From Fen-1273 sp963837815 (GTDB taxonomy: Bacteria > Bacteroidota > Ignavibacteria > UBA10030 > UBA6906): a DNA stretch of 64,000 nt. The notes below the pieces were generated by a model. That model was given only the letters and a program-made list of their open reading frames with translations. It was not told the origin of the DNA and ran no database searches. The stretch covers positions 62,001 to 126,000 of the forward strand of contig CAWIOS010000009.1 of the NCBI GenBank assembly GCA_963837815.1, given 5' to 3'. A program made the position numbers and the translations under genes. Of the stretch, positions 52,246 through 60,506 are shown piece by piece. The stretch's first letter is position 1, and every line of letters begins with the position of its first letter.

Positions 52246-52756
52246 GGAGGACCTCCCCCTGTGCTGCGATCGTGTGTTCGAGTTCGTCCATCTCTTCGTC
52301 CCACTTCACGAATTTTCCGGGGAACCCCAGCGGCCCGAGCGCCCGGACCTTCTCGGTCATCTCGTTGATCGTGGTCTTCACCTTCTCCCCCTCGGAGGCC
52401 GAGATCCACTCGAGGTGGAAACGGTCTTCGTGGATCCCCATGTCCTTCATCATCCTCTGGAGGAGTCTCACGCGGCGGAGTGCCTTGTAGTTCCCCTCCA
52501 TGTAGTGGCAGTCGCCGGGGTGACAGCCGCCGATGAGGACCCCGTCGGCGCCGCGGGCGAATGCCTGGAGGACGAATTGCGGATCAAGCCTCCCGGAACA
52601 CATGACACGGATGACCCGTGCGTTCGGCGCGTGCCGCAGCCGGGAGACGCCGGCGAGGTCCGCCGCCGTGTACGTGCACCAGTTGCAGAAAAACGCGACG
52701 ATGCGTGGTTCCCAGCCGTTTGTTTCCTGTTTCATGCCGGTGCTCGCCATGCTCAT
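52238..52756 (-). CDS. mvhD: Hydrogenase/heterodisulfide reductase linker MvhD
   Basis: A 172-residue [2Fe-2S] protein that links the hydrogenase to HdrA. The five-cysteine pattern is FFCNWCTYTAADLAG, VMCSGRLDP and GGCHPGDCHY. The C-terminal half is helical. The start overlaps the hdrA stop (ATGA). Its presence distinguishes this cluster from free-standing group 3 hydrogenases and implies a physical Mvh-Hdr complex. Confidence 0.96.
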   Translation of the reverse strand: MSMASTGMKQETNGWEPRIVAFFCNWCTYTAADLAGVSRLRHAPNARVIRVMCSGRLDPQFVLQAFARGADGVLIGGCHPGDCHYMEGNYKALRRVRLLQRMMKDMGIHEDRFHLEWISASEGEKVKTTINEMTEKVRALGPLGFPGKFVKWDEEMDELEHTIAAQGEVLHA

Positions 52757-54771
52757 CCTCCTGTGGGAACGGAATCGTTATCCTGCAGCAGCCCGTCGAT
52801 TTCGCTGAATATCTGTTCGTCCTCGAAGAGGTTCTGCCTGATGGCGCCCGAGGGGCATGTGGCGACGCATGTGCCGCATCCCTTGCAGAGCGCCTCGTTG
52901 ATGAAAGCCTTCTGTTTGACCTCGTCCCTCGTGATGGCGGTGTACGGGCAGATCGCGAGGCACGACTTGCAGCCGGAGCAGTCTTTCTCCACGACGTAGG
53001 CGGTGTTCGGCTCGAGTTCGATCTCCCCTGCGTCGATGAGCGAAAGCGCCTGTGCCGCCGCGGCCCCCGCCTGCGCAACGCTGTCGGGGATGTCTTTCGG
53101 CCCCTGGCACGCTCCGGCGATGTATATGCCGTCGGTGAATGTATCGACCGGTGCCAGCTTCGGATGCCGCTCCAGGAAAAACCCTTCTGTCGAGCAGGAG
53201 ATGTTGAACATGCGTCGGACGTCCTGCGAATCGGCCTGCGGCTCCATCCCCACGGCAAGGACAACCATGTCGACGGGTACCCGGCGCACGACGCCGATAA
53301 GCGTGTCCTCGACGCGTATGACGAGCTTTCCCTCTTCCTCGGGGCGCGCCGCCCAGTCCGTCACCTCGGCCACTCTGCCGCGGACGAAATGGATGTTTTC
53401 CTCCAGGAGTTTGTCGTAAAACTCCTCGTATGCCTTCCCGGCGGCACGGATGTCGATGTAGAAGTTGTACACCTCGGCGTCCGAGTGCTCCTTCAGCAGG
53501 TGGGCGAGCTTGAGCGAGTACATGCAGCAGGTGCGCGAGCACCAGCGGTTCGTGTTCCTGTCGCGCGACCCGACGCAGTGGATGATGCCCACCGTCTTGG
53601 GATGGCGCCCGTCGCGCAGCACAAGGTCCCCCCCCGTCGGGCCGGACGCGTTCACAAGGCGCTCGACCTCGATGGAGCTGTACACGTTCGGGTATTTGCC
53701 GTACCCGTAATAGGGGATCCGCTTCGCGTCGAACGTCTTGAACCCGGTGGCGAGTATGATCGTGCCGACCGTGATCTCCTTGATCTCTTCCTTCTGCTTG
53801 AAGTCGATCGCGTCCCTGTCGCATTTCTCGACGCAGGTCTTCTTGCACCGGCCCGATTTGAACTCGATGCACGTGTCGGGATCAATGAGAACGACCTGCG
53901 GGGTCGCCTGCGGGAACGGGATGTAGACGGGCTTCCTCTTGCTCAGCCCCTGGTTGAATTCGTCCGGGGTCTTCCCCTCTTTATACACGCACGCGTCGAT
54001 GCACTCCATGCAGCCGACGCAGAGCTCTTCGGAAACGAACCGGGGTTTCCGCTTCACCTTCACGGAATAATTCCCCACGAACCCGCTCACCTCCGTGACC
54101 TCCGAATACGACCAGAGCGTGATGTTCGGGTGGTTTTTCACCGCCGACATCTTCGGCGTCAGTATGCATGCCGCGCAGTCGAGCGTCGGGAACGTCTTGT
54201 CGAACATCGCCATGTGGCCGCCGATCGTGGGCTCCCGTTCGACGAGCGTGACCTTCTTGCCCGCGTTGGCAAGCGTGAGCGCTGCGTGTATCCCCGAGAT
54301 CCCCGCGCCGACAACGAGAACGTCCGGGTGGATGCTGACGTGCTTCGTCGCGAGCGAGCGGTGGTGTGCGACGCGCCGGACCGCGGCGCGGACAAGGTCG
54401 AACGTCTTCGCGGTCGCCGCTTTCCCGTCCGCACAGACCCAGGAGACGTCCTCCCGGATGTTCACCATTTGGAAGAAATAGGGGTTCAGCCCCCCTTTCT
54501 CCGTGGCGGTGCGGAACGTGTGCTCGTGAAGGAGCGGTGAACAGGAGGCGACGACGATCCGGTTCAGCTTGTGTTCCTTGATGTCCGTGACGATAAGCTC
54601 CTGTCCCGGGTCGGAGCACATGTATTTGTAGTCGCGCGAAACGACGACGTTGGGGAGCGTGCCGGCGAACCGGGCGACTTCCGCGACGTCCACCGTCCCG
54701 GCGATGTTGTGCCCGCAGTGGCAGACGTAAAATCCGACGCGGGGGGCGTCGTGGCCGTTTGTCTCAGGCAT
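52753..54771 (-). CDS. hdrA: Heterodisulfide reductase-like subunit HdrA
   Basis: A 672-residue flavin and iron-sulfur subunit, the proposed site of electron bifurcation. The N-terminal domain has FYVCHCGHNIAGTVDV; the FAD fold is VVGAGISGIHAALTLANAGK; a central cysteine region includes LDCAACILTPKM and LCVGCMECIDAC. The C-terminus has two ferredoxin motifs, CSGCKSCLAICP and CKGCGTCVATCP. It overlaps hdrB by eight bases. Relatives act in methanogens, sulfate reducers and some acetogens. Confidence 0.96.
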   Translation of the reverse strand: MPETNGHDAPRVGFYVCHCGHNIAGTVDVAEVARFAGTLPNVVVSRDYKYMCSDPGQELIVTDIKEHKLNRIVVASCSPLLHEHTFRTATEKGGLNPYFFQMVNIREDVSWVCADGKAATAKTFDLVRAAVRRVAHHRSLATKHVSIHPDVLVVGAGISGIHAALTLANAGKKVTLVEREPTIGGHMAMFDKTFPTLDCAACILTPKMSAVKNHPNITLWSYSEVTEVSGFVGNYSVKVKRKPRFVSEELCVGCMECIDACVYKEGKTPDEFNQGLSKRKPVYIPFPQATPQVVLIDPDTCIEFKSGRCKKTCVEKCDRDAIDFKQKEEIKEITVGTIILATGFKTFDAKRIPYYGYGKYPNVYSSIEVERLVNASGPTGGDLVLRDGRHPKTVGIIHCVGSRDRNTNRWCSRTCCMYSLKLAHLLKEHSDAEVYNFYIDIRAAGKAYEEFYDKLLEENIHFVRGRVAEVTDWAARPEEEGKLVIRVEDTLIGVVRRVPVDMVVLAVGMEPQADSQDVRRMFNISCSTEGFFLERHPKLAPVDTFTDGIYIAGACQGPKDIPDSVAQAGAAAAQALSLIDAGEIELEPNTAYVVEKDCSGCKSCLAICPYTAITRDEVKQKAFINEALCKGCGTCVATCPSGAIRQNLFEDEQIFSEIDGLLQDNDSVPTGG

Positions 54772-55666
54772 GGGCGTGCTCCTCCTTTACCGGTGGTATC
54801 GCGAGCGCGAGCGGCACGAACATCCGCTGAACGCCGAGTTCCCTGGGGGGGATTCCGAGTGCGAGACCGATGAACTGCGTGAAATAGGCGACGGGGATGT
54901 TCAGCGATTCGCCGAAGCGCCTGTTGATTCTCTTCTGGTAGCATTCAAGGTTGTGCTGGCAGAGAGGGCAGCACGTCAGGATGATGTTCGCTCCCCGCTT
55001 CGTCGCTTCCTTCAGGAGCGCCCGGTTGAGCCGGAGCCCCGCTTCCTGTATCGTTCCCGTGAGACTGCCGCCGCAGCAGCGGGTCTTCATCGGCCAGTCC
55101 ACCGACGTAGCGCCGAGCGCGGTCACGAGCCTGTCCATCGTGGTCGGGTACGCCGCATGATCGAACGTCTCGAAGGGACGGACGACCTGGCAGCCGTAGT
55201 AGCAGGCGACCTTGATTCCTTTCATCGGCCTGACGACGGCTTTTGCAATCCTGTCGAGCCCGATGTCGTTGACGAGTATGTCGAGCGGGTGGCGGACCTT
55301 CGTTGTTCCCCTGTAGTCGAATCCCCCCCGGTGAAGCGCGTCGCCAACCTCTTTCCTTACCCCTTCGTCCGCCTTCATGTAGTGCTGCGTCTTCTCGAGG
55401 ACGAGGTAGCAGGCGCTGCAGGGGGCCATCAGGTCCTGCCCGGGTTTCCCCTCGGTCTGCATCCTCTCCGCAATCGCGAGGTTGCGCGCGGCGAGCGTGA
55501 ACGCCCTGTTCTCGTCGATGGAGACGTACGCGGTGGCGCCGCAGCAGTTCCAGTCCTCGAGCTCATTCAGCGGGATATCGAGTTTCTTGAACACGGCGAG
55601 TATCGACTCTTCGTACGGCCGGCCGGTGCTCCGCAGGGAGCACCCCGGGAAATAGAGGTAGCTCAT
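54764..55666 (-). CDS. hdrB: Heterodisulfide reductase-like subunit HdrB
   Basis: A 300-residue subunit with two CCG domains that bind the non-cubane clusters for disulfide reduction: DWNCCGATAY with APCSACYLVLEK, and ACYYGCQVV, TRCCGGSLTG and TCCPLCQHNLE. Both cysteine-rich sets look complete, so catalytic competence is likely. The natural disulfide in a non-methanogen is unknown. It overlaps hdrC by four bases. Confidence 0.95.
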   Translation of the reverse strand: MSYLYFPGCSLRSTGRPYEESILAVFKKLDIPLNELEDWNCCGATAYVSIDENRAFTLAARNLAIAERMQTEGKPGQDLMAPCSACYLVLEKTQHYMKADEGVRKEVGDALHRGGFDYRGTTKVRHPLDILVNDIGLDRIAKAVVRPMKGIKVACYYGCQVVRPFETFDHAAYPTTMDRLVTALGATSVDWPMKTRCCGGSLTGTIQEAGLRLNRALLKEATKRGANIILTCCPLCQHNLECYQKRINRRFGESLNIPVAYFTQFIGLALGIPPRELGVQRMFVPLALAIPPVKEEHAHA

Positions 55667-56313
55667 AAGGGGACTGCCTCCTTTCGCGGTTCGGCGGAAT
55701 CGATCATGTCCCGGAGTTCTTTCATGCCCTTGATCTTCTCTTTTTTGAGTGAGAGGCGTCCCGTGCGGAAGAGGTGGAGCCCGAGCAGGGCCTCTTTCAG
55801 CATCTTGAACGGGTTCGTCCTGAGGTACAGCGTGATGAGGAGCCTGCTCTCTGTGTTCCGCCCGTCATGACGCACCCGCTCGAAGAACGCCTTCGCAAGG
55901 ACCGGGATCGGGTTCCTGGCCGGGTAGAATTTGCGCGCGATAGCTTCGCGCTTGAGCGCGTACATCACGTCGGTGATGTGGATCTGGCGCGGGCACTGGA
56001 CGGTGCACGCGTAGCAAGAGGCGCACAGCCATATCGTCAGGCTGTTCAGCACCTCTTCCTTGAACCCCTCCCGGGTCATGGCGATGATCTTCCGGGGGGT
56101 ATAATCCATGTAGTGGCTGAGGGGGCAGGTCGCGCTGCACGTGCCGCACTGGATGCAGCTGAGAAGCTTTTGTCCGTAGGCCCGTTCGGCGACGTGTTCG
56201 CCGAACGCGAGGTCGAGCTCGGATTCGAACTTGAGCCTCCTGACGACCGTCTTCATCGGCGGCGGCGACTTCGAAGTTTCGGTCCTGATGGATGGTGGTG
56301 TTGGGAGCTTCAT
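55663..56313 (-). CDS. hdrC: Heterodisulfide reductase-like subunit HdrC
   Basis: A 216-residue protein with two [4Fe-4S] motifs, SCIQCGTCSATCPLSHYMDY and LCASCYACTVQCPRQIHI, that wires HdrA to HdrB. GGAGGAAGAC precedes the ATG at 56313. The C-terminal third is basic and helical and slightly longer than in methanogen HdrC. It is the first hdr gene, about 60 bases after the MarR-like regulator. Confidence 0.95.
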   Translation of the reverse strand: MKLPTPPSIRTETSKSPPPMKTVVRRLKFESELDLAFGEHVAERAYGQKLLSCIQCGTCSATCPLSHYMDYTPRKIIAMTREGFKEEVLNSLTIWLCASCYACTVQCPRQIHITDVMYALKREAIARKFYPARNPIPVLAKAFFERVRHDGRNTESRLLITLYLRTNPFKMLKEALLGLHLFRTGRLSLKKEKIKGMKELRDMIDSAEPRKEAVPL

Positions 56314-56373
56314 ACCTGTCTTCCTCCTGGAGTATCGCTGAACGGGACAAGCGTCACGCGCGCCGCCCGAAGA

Positions 56374-56811
56374 TCATGTGCAGAACAGTGCAATGCACCC
56401 GATGAGCAGCCCCAGCGTGTGGATCAACGGCTCGGCGTTCCGTGGGCTGCCGGAGGGTGATTCGTCCCCGGCGGCCTCGTTCACGCCAAGGACGGTTTCG
56501 ACGACGCGGTCACCCCGCGGTGTGAGCGAGATCTGCTCCACCCGGCGGTCCGCGATGCTTATGCGTCGTGTGACGAGCCCCCTGTCTTCGAGTGTGCAGA
56601 GAAGCTTGGACGTGCGGCTGTCGCTCACCCCCAGGTGCCGGGTCAGCTCTTTCACGCTTGCCGGACGCCGGGTATGTATGAGGAGAAGAACAAGGAGGGC
56701 GTCCGAGGAAAGCCTCGTGAGTGACTCGAGGCGTTTCTCGAGCTTTCTGGTTCCGGTAAGGACGCCTATCAATGACTCCGCCTGTGACGCCAAGGGGTCA
56801 GGTCCCCGCAT
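56374..56811 (-). CDS. MarR-family transcriptional regulator
   Basis: A 145-residue MarR-type winged-helix protein. The recognition region is ASVKELTRHLGVSDSRTSKLLCTLEDRGLV followed by the wing (TRRISIADRRVEQISLTPRGDRV; both given as two motifs, VKELTRHLGVSDSRTSKLL and DRRVEQISLTPRG). The last ~20 residues (LIHTLGLLIGCIALFC) are hydrophobic and could be a membrane anchor, unusual for the family. It lies between a sigma-54 promoter and hdrC, so it is probably co-transcribed and may tune the hdr-mvh genes. No clear ribosome site is seen. Confidence 0.78.
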   Translation of the reverse strand: MRGPDPLASQAESLIGVLTGTRKLEKRLESLTRLSSDALLVLLLIHTRRPASVKELTRHLGVSDSRTSKLLCTLEDRGLVTRRISIADRRVEQISLTPRGDRVVETVLGVNEAAGDESPSGSPRNAEPLIHTLGLLIGCIALFCT

Positions 56812-56851
56812 TGATGAACAGAATTGACGGCAAAAATCTCCCTAATCAGTA

Positions 56852-56866
56852 GCAATAGTTGTGCCC
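56852..56866 (-). promoter_or_regulatory. Sigma-54 (-24/-12) promoter of the marR-hdrCBA-mvhDGA operon
   Basis: On the minus strand GGGCACA-ACTA-TTGC followed by T differs from TGGCACG-N4-TTGCW only at the first and seventh positions and has exact GG-N10-GC spacing. The start would be near 56840, about 29 bases before the MarR-type gene. A dyad GGAAA-CTA-TTTCC (56868-56880) abuts it upstream. Confidence 0.82.
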
Positions 56867-56927
56867 CGGAAACTATTTCCTCTGATGAACAGTATTTGCG
56901 CTTAATTCAGTCGAAACCAGACTTTCA

Positions 56928-56980
56928 TTTCGTTGAATTCGTAACCAGTTGAGTAGGGATATTCAGCAGTTTCGTTGAAT
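56928..56980. promoter_or_regulatory. Direct repeat and GAATTC site in the marR/glnD divergent region
   Basis: TTTCGTTGAAT occurs at 56928-56938 and 56970-56980, 42 bases (four helical turns) apart. The first copy runs into GAATTC at 56935-56940, 69 bases upstream of the -24 element of the hdr promoter. The copies may bind the sigma-54 activator, the MarR-type protein, or a glnD regulator. Confidence 0.5.
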
Positions 56981-57036
56981 CTCCTCCCCCGGTTCGGTAT
57001 ATTCATATAATTCATCTCCCCTCCCCACGGTCATAT

Positions 57037-59688
57037 ATGAAGACCGACCCCCAATCATTGAAATCATTCCTCCTCGCACGGAAGGCGGAGATCGCCGCGG
57101 TCCACCGGAGCGGGGCGGACGGTTTCGCCACGTGCAGTGCGCTGGCATCGGTAACGGATGAGGCGATCCGTTCCGCCTGCAACTGCCTTCCGCCGGGGAC
57201 GATGGACACGATTGCGATACTCGCGCTCGGGGGATACGGCCGGGGAGAACTCTGCCCTCACTCCGACATCGACGTCATGGTGCTCTGTGAGTCGGGGAAC
57301 CTCCTGGAGCAGGCGCGTTCCGCCGCAAGCGCGGTCCTCCATTTTCTCTGGGACGCGGGTGTGGACGTGGGGCACAGCGTCCGGACTGTTGATGAATCGA
57401 TCGGGCTTCACGGCAACACGTTCGATTCCTGGGCATCCATGATCGAAAGCAGGTTCATCTGCGGCAACGAATCCCTCGCCCGCGAGTTGTACGCGCGCAT
57501 GCGCGGGAAAATCGCTGCCGCCCCTCCGGACTGGTTCGTCGGATGCGTCTTCGACGACGTCAATGCGCGTCACGAGCGGTACGGGACGAGCGTCAAGCTC
57601 CTGGAGCCCAACATCAAGAAAAGCGCCGGGGGACTGAGGGACATTCACGCGGCGTTCTGGCTCTACAGGGGAACGGACGTGCGGCACTTTGTCCCCTCCG
57701 ACGGCGAGAAGAGCGCCACGAGGGAGTTCCTCGGCATTCTCCGTGACGAAGGGCGGCTCGAGCCTCAAGAGCACGCGGCGGCCCTCAGGGCGTTCGAGTT
57801 CATGCTCCGCGTCCGGCACGAAATGCACTTCCGCCGCGAATCCCAGCACGACACGCTGGAATACGCCCTGCAGAGGGAGGTCGCGGAAGGGATTGGCGTG
57901 GCGGCGGAAGCGGGACTCATGAGCGTGGAAGTCTTCATGCGCGGGTACTACATACACGCACGGACGCTCTACCGGCTTCTCCAGCGCGCGGGACAGCAGT
58001 TCAGGGAATCGATCGAGCCCCCCCGCTCCTCCGGTTCGTCCGGGATGCGCGTGGGATCCGCGTTTATACTGTACGACGACGCGCTGGCGGTCGATCCGTC
58101 CGTCACGGCGCTGGCCGGGGCGGAGCAGGTGTTCGAGGCGTTCACGCTTGCGGCGGAACACGAGGTGGGGCCTGACCTTCGGCTGCGCGGGCTTCTCGAG
58201 AGGAGCGCGGATCTCCTGCGTCCCCCGGATGCGGATTCCCCCGTGCTCGCCTCGTACTTCCGGCGTATACTCCGGACGCACCGCGTCGCCGAAACGCTTC
58301 ACGAGATGAACGACACGGACGTTCTTCCACGGTACATCCCGGAGTTCGGGACTCTTGTCGCTTTTTTCCAGCACAATGTCTACCATTACTATACCGCCGA
58401 CGAGCACACGCTGATCGCGATCGCGAACGCGGAAAACCTCCGGGAGAAGCAGGGGATACTCCGTGAGGTATTCAGGGGTCTCCCGCGCAAGGACGTCCTG
58501 TATGCGGCCCTCCTGCTTCACGACATCGCCAAGCCCCGCGGCGTGGCCGATCACGAAGTTACCGGCGTCGGCATCTCCGCCGCCGTGCTGAACCGGCTGG
58601 GGATGCAGGATGCCGTTGCCGACGTCGGATTTCTCGTCCGCTGGCATCTCGTGATGGAACAGACGGCGTTCCGCAGAAACATTCACGATCCGGACACACT
58701 GAAGGAGTTCGCCTCCCGGTTCGGCCGCCCCGAGCTTCTCGATTACCTGTACGTGCTCACGTACGCCGACCTGTCCGCGCTCAACGCCGGGGTCTGGACC
58801 GAGTGGAAGGCGGCGATGCTCCAGGAGCTCTACCAGGGGGCGGCCGAAGTGCTCCGCCGGAACCTGACGGGGGCGGAAATCGACACGTTTCACCGCGAGA
58901 AAACCGGTGAGGCCGCGGAGAGCGTCGTGGAGGCCCTGCGCGGCACGATACCGGGGGAGCGCGTCCGGCGGCACATTGCCGGCGTGGGGAACGCGTCGTA
59001 CCTTGCGCTCTTTACCGAGCAGGAAATCGGGGAGCACATACTGAAAGGGGACGAGGCCGCGCCGGTGTCGGCCCTCTTCGCCCGCGCCGCCGCCCATACG
59101 GAAATCACCGTGATCGCGCGGGACGCTCCGTTCGCGCTCTCGAAGTTCTGCGCGGTCCTCTCCGCGAACGATGCGGACATATTCGATGCGAACGTCTTCA
59201 CGCGCGACGACGGCCTCATCATCGACCGCTTCCGCGTCACCGACTCGGGGACGAAGACGGGGCTGGAGCAGCGCTGCTGCGAGAAGATCGCGGGGGATCT
59301 CCGCCTCGTGATGGAGGGGTCGCTTGACGTCGGCACGCTGTTCCGGGATCACGACAAGAAGTGGAAGCGAAGGCCGAAGGCGCCGTCGAACCCGATGGTA
59401 AAGAACGACGTCCGCTTCGAGGAAAACCCGCACTACACGATCATCGACGTCTACGCCCCCGACTCGGTCGGGTTTCTCTACAGGGTGACGGAGACGATGT
59501 CGGAGCTCGGGCTCGACATCTACTTTGCGAAGATCGCCACGCGCGTGGACGGGATCGTCGACGCGTTCTACACGCTCGACAGGAAGGGGAAGCGGGTCAC
59601 GGACCCCGCGGCGAGGGAGGCGATCCGGGACAGGATCCTCTCGACGATCCGGCGTCTTGCCGGGGAACAGCTCGACCGCACGATATGA
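57037..59688 (+). CDS. glnD: [Protein-PII] uridylyltransferase/uridylyl-removing enzyme
   Basis: The 883-residue nitrogen sensor that adds UMP to PII when glutamine is low and removes it when high. Domains in order: nucleotidyltransferase (ALGGYGRGELCPHSDIDVMV, residues ~62-81), linker, HD domain (ALLLHDIAKPRG and DHEVTG, around residues 488-510) and two C-terminal ACT domains that sense glutamine (TEITVIARDAPFALSKF and YTIIDVYAPDSVGFLYRV). Length is normal. A TATAAT box at 57006-57011 could be its -10. Its start lacks a good ribosome site. The stop overlaps the murI start (ATGA). Confidence 0.95.
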   Translation: MKTDPQSLKSFLLARKAEIAAVHRSGADGFATCSALASVTDEAIRSACNCLPPGTMDTIAILALGGYGRGELCPHSDIDVMVLCESGNLLEQARSAASAVLHFLWDAGVDVGHSVRTVDESIGLHGNTFDSWASMIESRFICGNESLARELYARMRGKIAAAPPDWFVGCVFDDVNARHERYGTSVKLLEPNIKKSAGGLRDIHAAFWLYRGTDVRHFVPSDGEKSATREFLGILRDEGRLEPQEHAAALRAFEFMLRVRHEMHFRRESQHDTLEYALQREVAEGIGVAAEAGLMSVEVFMRGYYIHARTLYRLLQRAGQQFRESIEPPRSSGSSGMRVGSAFILYDDALAVDPSVTALAGAEQVFEAFTLAAEHEVGPDLRLRGLLERSADLLRPPDADSPVLASYFRRILRTHRVAETLHEMNDTDVLPRYIPEFGTLVAFFQHNVYHYYTADEHTLIAIANAENLREKQGILREVFRGLPRKDVLYAALLLHDIAKPRGVADHEVTGVGISAAVLNRLGMQDAVADVGFLVRWHLVMEQTAFRRNIHDPDTLKEFASRFGRPELLDYLYVLTYADLSALNAGVWTEWKAAMLQELYQGAAEVLRRNLTGAEIDTFHREKTGEAAESVVEALRGTIPGERVRRHIAGVGNASYLALFTEQEIGEHILKGDEAAPVSALFARAAAHTEITVIARDAPFALSKFCAVLSANDADIFDANVFTRDDGLIIDRFRVTDSGTKTGLEQRCCEKIAGDLRLVMEGSLDVGTLFRDHDKKWKRRPKAPSNPMVKNDVRFEENPHYTIIDVYAPDSVGFLYRVTETMSELGLDIYFAKIATRVDGIVDAFYTLDRKGKRVTDPAAREAIRDRILSTIRRLAGEQLDRTI

Positions 59689-60485
59689 ATGCAAAGCCCA
59701 TAGGGGTATTTGACAGCGGCATCGGCGGCCTCACCGTCGTGCGCGCGCTTGCCGCGCGCCTGCCGAACGAGAACATCGTCTACTTCGGCGACACGGCCCG
59801 CGTCCCGTACGGCCCGAAGTCCCCCACGGTGGTCAGGGAATACGCGATGCAGGACGTGGATTTCCTTGTCGCGAAGGAAGTCAAGATGGTCGTGATCGCC
59901 TGCAACACCGTCTCGGCGGTCGCGATCGACGTCGTCCAGAAGCGGGCCCGTGTCCCCGTTGTCGCGGTCATCCTCCCCGGGGCCCGCGGCGCCGTCCTGG
60001 CGACGAAAACGAAACGGGTCGGCGTGATCGGCACGATAGCGACGATACACAGCGGGGCCTACACGAACGCGATCCGGCAGATCGACCCGGAAATCCGGGT
60101 TGTCGCGGAGGCGTGCCCGCTCTTCGTGCCGCTCGCGGAAGAAGGGTGGATCGACCACAAGGTGACGTCGCTCGTGGCGAAGGAGTATCTCTTTCCCCTC
60201 ACGCTCGAGAAGATCGACACGCTGATACTGGGGTGCACGCACTACCCCGTTCTCCGGGGCGCGATCGCCGCCGCGCTGGATCCCCGCGTCGCGCTCATCG
60301 ATTCGGGCGAGGCGGTCGCCGCGGACGTGGAGCGCGTGCTCGGTGAAAAGGATCTGCGCAACCCGAGCAAACAGAAGCCCAACCTCGAGTTCTTCGTAAG
60401 CGACCTCCCCGCCAGGTTCACCGAGGTGGGGGAGAGGTTTCTCGGGCGAAAAATGGGAAGGGTGCACAGGGTTTCAGGATTCTAG
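59685..60485 (+). CDS. murI: Glutamate racemase
   Basis: Makes D-glutamate for peptidoglycan. The 266-residue protein starts at the ATG at 59685 that overlaps the glnD stop. The two catalytic cysteines are in VIACNTVSAVA (Cys ~73) and LGCTHYPVL; GVFDSGIGGLTVVRAL and YFGDTARVPYG are the other classic motifs. The open frame extends upstream into glnD, but only this start fits the family. Confidence 0.97.
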   Translation: MNAKPIGVFDSGIGGLTVVRALAARLPNENIVYFGDTARVPYGPKSPTVVREYAMQDVDFLVAKEVKMVVIACNTVSAVAIDVVQKRARVPVVAVILPGARGAVLATKTKRVGVIGTIATIHSGAYTNAIRQIDPEIRVVAEACPLFVPLAEEGWIDHKVTSLVAKEYLFPLTLEKIDTLILGCTHYPVLRGAIAAALDPRVALIDSGEAVAADVERVLGEKDLRNPSKQKPNLEFFVSDLPARFTEVGERFLGRKMGRVHRVSGF

Positions 60486-60506
60486 GATTTTATCAGGGAG
60501 GTCTCC

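Noticed and set aside
57064..59694. 876-codon open frame on the minus strand opposite glnD
   Set aside because: Same reason: a shadow of glnD in a GC-rich genome, with no recognisable domain.
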